In this document: positions 55,731-64,000 of the stretch, in pieces
Numbering within the stretch: the stretch's first letter is position 1
Layout of the letters: each line of letters opens with the position of its first letter
DNA from: Calonectria ilicicola
Taxonomy: Eukaryota > Ascomycota > Sordariomycetes > Hypocreales > Nectriaceae
Direction: 5' to 3'
Assembly (NCBI GenBank): GCA_020809705.1
Contig: CP085825.1
Location: forward strand, 5,704,001-5,768,000
DNA: 64,000 nt
Notes under the pieces: generated by a model
Database searches by the model: none
What the model was told of the DNA's origin: nothing
Seen by the model: only the letters and a program-made list of their open reading frames with translations
Translations under genes and position numbers: made by a program

Positions 55731-58507
55731 CTAACCCATATTGTTCACGACATCCCAGTCTATATCGGCATCCAGGATTCCCCAGTTGTTGCCACTGTCG
55801 GTAGAAAGAGTATGTATCATCGTTTCATTAATCTGTGAGAAAAATGTCGTCTCCTCGGTAATCGTTGGCCAAAGAGGCGCCGTGACACGGCCTTGGAAGG
55901 CTCGTAGATCGATCCGGTTCTCCTCGGCAGTATTCCCAAGACCAATCCCTGGCGAAGTATGACTGCTTCCTGTTGCCCTTGAACCCGATCCCAGATTCAT
56001 GGGCGAGGAAGAAGACGAGGAAGTGGTCCGGTCAGGAAGAGAAATGTTTCCTGTGGCTATGCGAGATACTGATGGACCTGAGAATCCAGAGGCTAGTGGC
56101 ATTGTTGCTGCATCATTTCCAAATGCAGGCATGTTCGCTGATGGCGCAGACCCCCCAAAGCCCATCATCTCGGGCCCTGGGCTTGGTGACAATCGCTTTC
56201 GCTTATTGCCCGTGGAATCTACTGGCTCAGGAACTGCAACATTCCGCGTGACTGCACCGAGCACAGCTTGGAAACAGTCGGTGCCAATGACTTTCCCCTC
56301 CATCAATTTCCCATCACTTCCACTTGGCTCAGCATCAAGAACAGAATACTGACCAGCTCTGCCAAGGGGCAGACGACCCGGTAGGATGGGGGATATTTCC
56401 GTATGTTTGGCGATGGAACTTCGACAAAGAAGGGGAATATTAGGCTTCGTCCCACCAAACACATCTCGGTATTTTCGCAATGCCGGCATCCGAATACACG
56501 AGGCCAGCCCATTTCGCTCAATGTCCAAATAAGCCTGCTGAAGGAACGCACGAGTTATCTTATGAGTTCGTGCTATCGACTCCATTGCGTTGACAATTAT
56601 TTCCAAGTTGCCTAGCTCGATGGAGTTCAAGCTAACAACTGGGTTCATCTTGGCTTGGTAGATGTATACACTTATAGCGCAATACATTGAAAGAGCACAG
56701 AGTGGGCTTTTCTATTCACAATGTTAGCAGAAAACAACAGTGTTATGGTTATCGGAAAACATACAAATATAGTCATGGAGTGAGATGCGACCTTGATAAT
56801 GTTGACAATCTCTTCTGCCGCAGACTTAAGCCGTACCATACTTGTGTCTTTAATAGACTGCGGTAGACCATGCTTATCTACCATCTCAACAGCCGCGTGG
56901 TGGAGGCAGATGACAGATGCATGGAGATTCAGGTTAGTGTGCGCCGCGCTTGGGTCTTTGATGTTCTCAGGCAGCCGTAATTTCTCGGGCAAGAACATGA
57001 ATACACTTGACAACGTGTTGTCCAGTTCGCGTTGTCTTTTCCAGAAGCCTCCGTGAATGACATCTGTGGGGTCATCTCCAGGCTTTGTTCGATGAACGTG
57101 ACTAAGAATAGTTTTGAAGATCTGACAAACAACTACTAGGCCTGCGAAACCGGTATACGTAGCACCTTGCCAGACCTCGTGCAAGAAGGCCGTTTCGACT
57201 TCGCGACCTGCTTGAAAGTCTTCTTCGGGGGCTGGAAGCCGCGTTGCAATCTGGGGTTTCGAATGAGCGGCGTCTACAGCATGCAAGAGCGTCGAACTTA
57301 CATCTTCCAGGTTGATGAGGCTAGCCCAGCCTGTAGATATACTGCAGTGGGAATCAAAACAGAATGCACCCCAAAAGACCCTCCTCCGCTCTTCGAGTTC
57401 CGCCCAGGAAACTGCAGGGGCCAGTGTGGGTGGTGTTCCGGCAGATTCACCATCAATGCGATCGAGTGCCATCATCTGGCATAGTCGTGCGCACCGAGCT
57501 GAACTCATGGTTGATCTTGTGAACAGCATTCTTTTAGCTTCGTAGCTCCCGATTAGACCCCAGGCTTGTGCGTGATTGATGGTGATGAAATGTTCTCCAG
57601 AACCCTATCAACGTCATGTTAGTTACACCGCAATTAACATTATGGAGGGGGAACCTGCCTTCATCTCGTCACTCTCAAGGTATTGTCGGGCTCTGTTGTA
57701 AAACACTTCATGGTACTTATCGTACTTTGGATGTCCAACACTTGCCATGGCCCATATGGCGTATTGAAGACAAAGCGGCGGCTTGATAAAAGGGCCGCCA
57801 TAGAAAGCGTGCAAGTAACGGCCTGGGTGAATGATTGGGACGAAATAATGATGAGTTTGGAAGTAAATATTGTTGCTGGGAATATCAGCAAGGATTCATT
57901 TTAAGTTAAAAATAAACTGTTGGGCGATATATACTTACAGTTCCTCCATGACCTCAACTGGTGGGAGCGACTCTGTCATGCCAAGCCCCAGCAACTCGGT
58001 GCCAGTGAAGAAAGAACTCGACTCATCATGTGTCTGGCTGTTATTTCCAAAGATAAAAGGCTCTTGTTGAGTTTCGCATGAGTTCATGTCACTCTGTATT
58101 GGTGGATGCTGATCATTTTGGGGCGATATACTGATCTCCGGCGGTCCCGGTTGATCAGGACTAGTATTTTCTAGTTTCTTGTCTTCCACAGCCTTGTTGA
58201 CTTGGTTGAGGTAGTCTTCAACTTGGGCTAAGTTGAGCCGGTCAGTTACCGTGTATGTATGATCAGGGGGTATGCTAGTACCTAAACGAGCCTCTAATTC
58301 CTTCACGTTCCTACGCTTGAAGGTTGGTTTCCTCCGTGACTCGGGATACACGCACTCGTTGGATACTTTGACGCAACGGCCACAGGCCGGTGTGGTGCGA
58401 TCACACCTGAGCTTCCTGGCACGACACGAAACGCATGCCAGCGGCTCAGTGCCCACGTTCTGAGCAGCAGATGCGGATGGGTCGGACTCAGTGGTGTCCG
58501 GCGGCAT
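55731..58507 (-). CDS. Zn2Cys6 fungal transcription factor
   Basis: Four exons: 57939-58507, 57659-57875, 56765-57604 and 55731-56711; 868 residues. It is a nuclear DNA-binding regulator. The N-terminal binuclear zinc cluster is intact, with Cys at 25, 28, 35, 42, 45 and 52 (spacing 2-6-6-2-6). It is followed by a basic linker (ESRRKPTFKRRN) and a short coiled region. The fungal-specific regulatory domain (about residues 190-500) includes FVPIIHPGRYLHAF, LCLQYAIWAMASVGHPKYD and ELEERRRVFWGAFCFD. The C-terminal 180 residues are Ser/Gly-rich and probably activating. Intron 2 is best read as GC-AG (57605-57658), which preserves the DEMKGSGEHFIT block. The target genes are unknown and no adjacent cluster suggests one. 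The frame is kept by all three introns. Confidence 0.88.
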
Positions 58508-58517
58508 GTCGGATAGG

Positions 58518-58631
58518 TTACCTCATCCGGTCAAGTAAAGAGGCGATAGTGGATGGGCAGTTTTGCCGGGGACTGAGGCAGATATCTTTTACACAAACAG
58601 TGAAGCCTAATTCAGAGGCTCTTGCTGGCAT
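58518..58631 (-). promoter_or_regulatory. 37-codon upstream ORF before the Zn2Cys6 gene
   Basis: On the minus strand an ATG at 58631 opens a 37-codon frame (starts MPARASELGFT) that ends at 58518, 10 nt before the main start codon at 58507. If it is within the transcript it would sit directly in front of the regulator's start and could dampen translation. Presence is read directly; transcription through it is inferred. Confidence 0.35.
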
Positions 58632-59748
58632 ACGTCAGCCCTACGATGTCTCGAGTGATGAGACGCATTCACGGAGGCTCGCGTAGTCACGCTTTTTTTT
58701 TTTGGTACGCTGACAGTGTGGCTAATTCTTGATTTCTTAGAGCGGGGGGTTTTTAAGGCCGAAGGCCGAAGGCAGCAAAGTCCGAAGGCAGCGGGAATGA
58801 GTCATCAAGCGACGCCATCAGCACGAAAAGCCGCATCTGAATCGTCTAGGTGCACTAAGCACTCGTGATTTTTTATCTGGGTGCAAAAAAAAAAAAAAAG
58901 AGCGAAGAGACATATATAATTGGGCCAATGCTGGACAATCATAATTAGGGTGTGATGTGATAGAGAGAATTACTTTGGCAGTCATGCGGCTGCGGCTGGA
59001 CAAGTGGGCAAGTGCTAATACATCAGGCTGTTTTGGCGACAACCCGCACAACTCAAGCCAGATTCGAGGGGGGAGTGCGCGTGGGGGACGCATGGAGCCG
59101 TCACAGGGCACAGCCTCCGCCACAGATGTGCGCAGAGCGACAACTGCCAACCGAAGAGGCTATTAAGCTACGCCCAAACATCAGCACGGACACGGGGAGC
59201 TACCCTTCTGACATGGGCTGTCAAGGCTGGGCGTGGAATGCATCTAGACCCCAAAATCGGGAGGTCATGCCCTGGCCATGGGACGGGCCACCAATGAGCC
59301 CACCATGTTGACAAGGCCCTTTGGCCCTCTGATCATCGCCGCTAGCTACCAAGGAACCTGCGTTGATAGTCAGCACACTCATTCCGGCTTGCTTCTATCA
59401 TTAGCCACACTCGTTGAGGTGATCATCATCCACGAGAGAGCCGACCGTCCCTTGTTCCTCGTCCCGGGCCAGACCAGCCCAGCCCCGTTGCCGATGACCC
59501 CGGATGAGCAGGCTAAGAGACGTCCAGATCATTTCCATGGAGGGTTCCCTGTTGATGCTACGTACCATTCATAGAGCGGCTGGATTTTTAGTTCAAGCCG
59601 CGGCTGAAGATGGCAATGTAATGTAGGTTTGGCGATGCAGCATCGACTTGACGCCGGGAAGCGTTCCGGGCGGATTGCTCAGACTCGAGCTGCAAACCAA
59701 CTGAGACGGCAGGTTGCCTGGCGTGTGCACATCTGCAGAGAGACGTAG

Positions 59749-59800
59749 AGGAGGGGGGGGGGAGCGAGGGGAGGGGAGCGAGGGGAGGGGGAGCGAGAGC
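59749..59800 (+). repeat. G-rich GAGCGAGGGG repeat, possible G-quadruplex
   Basis: A run of ten or more Gs is followed by near-tandem copies of GAGCGAGGGGAGGG, giving at least four runs of four or more Gs within 50 nt on the + strand. Such spacing is compatible with a G-quadruplex. It lies in an apparently gene-free region. Confidence 0.7.
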
Positions 59801-62034
59801 AGGCTTCGGCCGCTGTCATGGCCAAGGCTTGGGCGTATGTAGGTCGTAGCGACAGCTTGACGGCGGCGCACGAGGACCAAAAGACCACGTCCCAAACGGG
59901 ATGAACGTTTCGAAACGTTTAGTAAACGGAATGGACACTCTTCATCAAACAGCCAACGAAAGGGAACCCACAGACTAAGGACAGAAGAGGGTCCAACCAC
60001 CAGGAGCGAGCTAGAAGTTTTGACAGGGCTTCCAGCTACCCACTCCGTCATGCTGAAGCTCCTAGCCGTCCGTGGCTGGTGCTGACGATTGACGGCTGGT
60101 GACCGCGCTACAGCCGATCTAAGATCGACAGAAGACACTAACAGGTGCGCTGGCTGGGGCTGCAACGGGGATGATCCTGGCGTGTCTGGGAGCAGCCCAA
60201 CCCTGCCTAGGAAGATTGAGGAACGCCCACAGGGGCGCGCCGGCTCAGCCACGCACGGGAACGTCAAGGTCCTGAAACGCTGGACGCAGTCATGGCTTGC
60301 AGGACGGCATCCGGTGGAGCGGAACTCTGGTCACACGCCTTTTTTGCCAAAGGCCACGCTTGGCCCCAGGTTCAACCCCTTTTAGTTCATTTCGCCCTCT
60401 CGTGCTCTCTCGCGCTACCCTCGCGCGCTACCTCGTGCCTCTCGCTACCCTCCGCACCTACCCTCCGCTGGGTCAAGCCCTCCCCCAGCAAATGCCGATC
60501 CAGCGTGGCGACCGGGGCCCATGCTCGCGGAAGCAGATTGCCGCGGCGGCTTGCCCCCTCCAACCCTGGCTGCTGGTTCATCCTGAAACGACGGTCGGCT
60601 TCCCAAAATCATGCTCGCAGCGCCAACGAGCGGCCGAGTAGACAGCCGCAAGGGACGAACAACACGCACGAGCCATTGTCAAATTACTTTACTTGACCTC
60701 GGACCACTAAACATAGCATCATCACGATAATTCATATTGAAAACTCCACAGCTCACCGCAGTTGGCACCGGGCTACGGGGACCTGAAGGCAGGGTGCCCC
60801 CTCGCAGCCGAGAGATCATTGTAAATCTTTGAGGGGGGGGGTGGGAATGTGGCTTTGACACTTTTTTTTTTTTTTTGTTTTTTTAGAAAAAAATTTTTGG
60901 GTTTCGATCTTTATCCCGGCTGGCACTCAGCCAGCCAGTCAGACAATTCTCTAATGACATTCAGTTGAATAAACGACCGCAACTTGTTCAACGGCCACCA
61001 CATACGAGAGACACACAGAGAAGGACCCAAAACATGCAAAGATTCATCCACCATCTCTCTAACTACTCAGTAACAAGCCGGCTGTCTCAGATCTCGTGCC
61101 GTTCCCGCTGCAGTGTCCGGACGTCGCATCCCGGCGCCGTGTTTCAATAGCTAAAAGCCCGAGCTGTCGACCAGAGAAGCAATTTAACTGTACCAATCGG
61201 GCGCCACGCCAACCTTGGAGTGCGCCCCCTTTGGGAAATTCTTCAAACAAGACCGTGCTCCGCAAAATGTCCGTGCTATGGTCTCACCAGATTAGATTGA
61301 CAGACATGGATCAAAACTTAGCGGCAACGAGATGAAGAAACGGGGGAGCTTGAGACATGCATTACTTGATACAAGCCATCGGAGGCGCCGTCTAACCGTC
61401 CAACCTCAATCGTCCTTTATCGTCCGTCCTTGGCGATTGATGGGCATATTCAATATCAAAATGGCGCCGGGGGGGCATCAAACCGCCGTACTGCATGATC
61501 CGTTGCTGATAGCTGTGGCGGATCGGAGATGAACTGAGCTCCATCAGTCTTACGATCCGCTTCTCTCCTGCAGTTCACTCGTCGAGGCGCCCACCTGTCA
61601 AGATGCGCACTCCCACTCCTCCCCAGCCCGCCACCACCACCACCTATGTGCATCTGCGGCCCACCACGCTTCGCCGCGGCGAACGCCCTCTTTTAGGCCT
61701 CACCCTCCTGTTGTTGCGTCCTAATCGGATCGAATCCTGTAGCTTTAGGTCCTGTCCATGGTCCTTCCCGAACGCTCGGCCCGCAGCACCTGTCTTTAGA
61801 GGCCCAGAACCCGTCCCTGACCATCATCCTATCAGGGACACCCTGGGTTGCCCACGTCGTCCTTGGTCTTTGGATCCCAATGCATGTGCCGTCCTGCCTG
61901 TCCTCTTGGGGTTTATGCTTGTTCCAGCATGGCTAAGTTGCCGGTCAGCAGGAACCTTGCCTGCCGGGGGGTGTTGCCAATTCTCACCGGTTAACTTTTG
62001 ACATGCCATGCCCACCTTTCTTCGAGTATGTTCG

Positions 62035-62097
62035 ACCTTACCTTGCCTTGCTTTGCCTGTGGATCATCCGCCACAGAGGAGCAGGACAAGGTAAGGT
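62035..62097. repeat. inverted repeat / potential hairpin
   Basis: The outer arms ACCTTACCTTG (62035-62045) and CAAGGTAAGGT (62087-62097) are perfect complements. The inner arms CTGTGG (62057-62062) and CCACAG (62071-62076) are also complementary, with an 8-nt loop. Extra GTAAG units follow the right arm. No coding frame lies over it. It could be a cruciform-forming promoter element, a terminator-like hairpin, or chance decay of a CCTTG-type simple repeat. Confidence 0.75.
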
Positions 62098-62428
62098 AAG
62101 GTAAGGCATCAAGGAAAAAGCAGATGCCCGCAGTTCCCTGTCACGTCAACTGCCGCCTGCTGAAGCCCACATTTGGTCTTGTGGCGTGACAGCAGACAAC
62201 TAGGAAGACATGGCTGCTGCCCGTCAAAACTCTCTCTCTCTCTCGCATGTCCATGTGGGCTGTCACCTGCGGCTTGAGCAGTCAGAAGCTTGGCCTGCCC
62301 AGTTGTTTTTCTTTGTCGTTCGCCTTGTTTCTCTCCCAGCCAACTCCTTTCAGGTCCCGTCCCCCCTCTTTCCTATCCACTTCCAACAGCCCCCTCCCCT
62401 GCCTCTTCGGGAGAGACAGAGGAGGGAT

Positions 62429-62450
62429 AAAAAAAAAAAAAAAAAAAAAC
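62429..62450 (+). repeat. A22 homopolymer
   Basis: A 22-nt pure adenine run directly after a purine-rich segment in the gene-poor right part of the window. The position and direction would fit the tail of an old reverse-transcribed copy, but no such copy is recognisable upstream. Confidence 0.9.
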
Positions 62451-63752
62451 TTTGACAGTATAAGCCAAAATATGAAAAAGCTTGTGTGGGTGGTGTGTAT
62501 ATGTATGTGTATGGATCTGTGTGTACGTACGTGCGTGTGAGCAATCAATAAAGACAACAACACTAAACAACAAGGGTTCGTTTGTGTTGTGCCTCACATA
62601 TTGGCCTCAACCTTGAACAGCCATTTTCGGCTTCGTACAGATGCCAACAACCCTGCCCATCACATTCGTAAAAGAAGGAAACTCAAGGATATCCCGCATT
62701 GCCTTGTCCCACTTGCGTCTTTAGTCCCGGTGAATCTCCGTATTTTCTGTCACAAGAGACAGACAAACAGACAGACACAATGGTCGTGGCCACAGGACAG
62801 GTGCATAAGAGTGACGACTGAGGGAAGAAGATACCCTCCCACCCCTCTACCCAACACCCTCCCACCCAACCAACACCGACTTGCTCAAGGTTGAGGCTAC
62901 GAACGTGCACCCGCACACACACACCCTCTGATCTCCAGTCCTGTTGCCCATTGCTATTTCTCCCGCCCACACGCTCCTCTGGCTCGCTATCGCTCACACA
63001 CCCCCAACAGACCACCTGGTGGCCATGGCCTTCATTGGCAAACCAGGCCAAAGCGCGCGCACCTCTCGTCTTCCCGGCCGCCCTAGAGCTGAACTAACCA
63101 GTGCCGCTACCGATGTCCGGTCGATTTTCCCCCGCTGCTGGGCCGGGTCCCCTCCACTCAGACGGGCGGATGCTCCCCCTTCCCCAAATTTTATACTGGG
63201 ACCCGCATCGTCGTGAGGCAATGTCGTGTAAGACTACCACAGGGGTTGGTGGTGGATCACGCCCGCGAGAGAGAAAGCTGCCTCGTTCACTTGGTCATCA
63301 AGCATGGAGAGTGGAGTAGCGAGAGCGCTTGCTTTGTTGGTTCATTCATGGCCCCCTTCGGAGCTTTCATTGACTTTTTGGCGTCTTGAGCCTTGCTTCT
63401 CACAGCTGCCATCGGTATCTAGTCGACGGTGTCTAGTCTTGTCTTAAAAATCTCCCGGCCTGTCCCTTAGCTCGTTTCCCAACCGTCTGTGCCTTGTGTG
63501 TCAAAAATCATTCGTTGCCATTTCGCACGCTTCCGCCTTTGCGACGCCATCTGCCCAACCCAAAATAAAAGTCCCGACTTGTACACATCCATAGTTAAAA
63601 CATGAATAAAAGAATAAGAAGAAGTGAAAAAAAAGGATATCCCGAGTGCCTTCCCACCTTGGCGCAGATGGCAATGTCAGCCAGTCGCGGCCTACCCATC
63701 CCCCCTAAAACGCCGCTATTCCCAAATCAAACAGGGTGCTCAAAAATAGACA

Positions 63753-64000
63753 CTAAACGCTGCCCCTGCTCATGTTGGCACCACGGTGCTGCTTGAGCGC
63801 TTCGAGGTCTTCGTCGTAAGTGGCGCCCTCGCCGTCGCTCAGGGGCCCAGCGGCGGGTTCCCGCTTGCCGTGATCAAAGTCTCCGCGTTCAGTGGTGGCG
63901 AGCACCTTCAAGTCACCACCGTGGGCACTAGTCATGGCGTTAGACTCGGCGCGGGCGTTGTTGATCATTGTCGGTAGCTGACGTCGTCGAGCGTTGATGA
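63753..64000 (-). CDS. C-terminal end of a gene running off the right edge
   Basis: A leftward frame enters from the right edge and ends at 63753, with at least 82 codons visible. Upstream of the first ATG in the window (63968) the frame stays open to 64000, reading INARRRQLPT, so the real start is outside. The visible tail is hydrophilic and disordered (HGGDLKVLATTERGDFDHGK, then EALKQHRGANMSRGSV). It has no domain motif, so I cannot name the product. A cytosolic tail of a membrane protein or a disordered C-terminus are both possible. Codon use and charge pattern look like real coding sequence. Confidence 0.55.
   Translation of the reverse strand, partial: INARRRQLPTMINNARAESNAMTSAHGGDLKVLATTERGDFDHGKREPAAGPLSDGEGATYDEDLEALKQHRGANMSRGSV

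Larger units (their letters stand above)
58508..63752. other. 5.2-kb gene-poor region
   Basis: No gene I can support. It contains a G-rich stretch (59749-59800), a T-rich run (60861-60882), an A22 run (62429-62450), a hairpin-forming inverted repeat (62035-62097), and CT-rich blocks on the + strand (60370-60480, 62220-62420). The longest frame, 224 codons at 59593-60267 (-), is Ser/Pro/Arg-rich low complexity and looks spurious. The right end holds the 3' UTR of the gene ending at 63753. Confidence 0.5.

Noticed and set aside
59593..60267. 224-codon open frame, minus strand
   Set aside because: Translation is Ser/Pro/Arg/Leu low complexity over G-rich simple repeats and resembles no protein. 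Best seen as a chance frame.

Overview
The window is nuclear DNA from a filamentous ascomycete (Pezizomycotina). Sordariomycetes, probably Hypocreales, is my best guess from protein similarity as I remember it. Supporting signs are short GT-AG introns of about 45-115 nt, spaced genes with long CT-rich leaders, a LaeA-like methyltransferase, a Zn2Cys6 regulator, and an AT-rich block at the left edge that looks like repeat DNA decayed by RIP (repeat-induced point mutation). I found no tRNA, rRNA, CRISPR array, intact transposon or secondary-metabolite cluster.

Layout. 1-1310: AT-rich, gene-free. 2161-2752 (-): small GPI-anchored cell-wall-type protein. 6813-9419 (-): SIN1/AVO1, a TORC2 subunit, divergent from a PRCC-domain nuclear protein (9824-10978, +). 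11546-13118 (-): conserved fungal protein of unknown function. 16020-24212 (-): 2604-residue ubiquitin-specific protease in eight exons. 26532-27397 (+): POP3 of RNase P/MRP. 28278-29734 (+): unrecognised Pro/Ser-rich protein. 30154-32151 (-) and 32442-33671 (+): NOC3 and RPF1, divergent ribosome-assembly genes sharing a 290-bp promoter. 36208-37760 (+): UDP-glucose 4,6-dehydratase-like enzyme. 42469-43926 (+): LaeA-like methyltransferase. 44726-47758 (+) and 47937-48720 (-): VPS18 and VMA11, a convergent vacuolar pair. 50552-52038 (+): yapsin-like GPI-anchored aspartic protease. 52775-53535 (+): PEBP-family protein. 53697-54645 (-): prolyl-4-hydroxylase-like dioxygenase. 55731-58507 (-): Zn2Cys6 transcription factor. 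63753-64000 (-): C-terminal end of a gene leaving the window.

Most genes are housekeeping: TORC2 signalling, ubiquitin removal, rRNA and tRNA processing, vacuole fusion and acidification, and cell-wall processing. The only functional groupings I see are POP3/NOC3/RPF1 (RNA processing and ribosome assembly) and VPS18/VMA11 (vacuole). No obviously new multi-gene system stands out. The items most worth a second look are a promoter-like CT-rich leader with no recognisable gene (14160-14900), the unrecognised gene inside the RNA-processing block, a probable GC-AG intron, a 13-nt microexon, a C15 run inside a coding exon, and upstream ORFs before two regulatory genes. Exon coordinates were worked out by hand from splice signals, reading phase and remembered family consensus, and every multi-exon model closes in frame.
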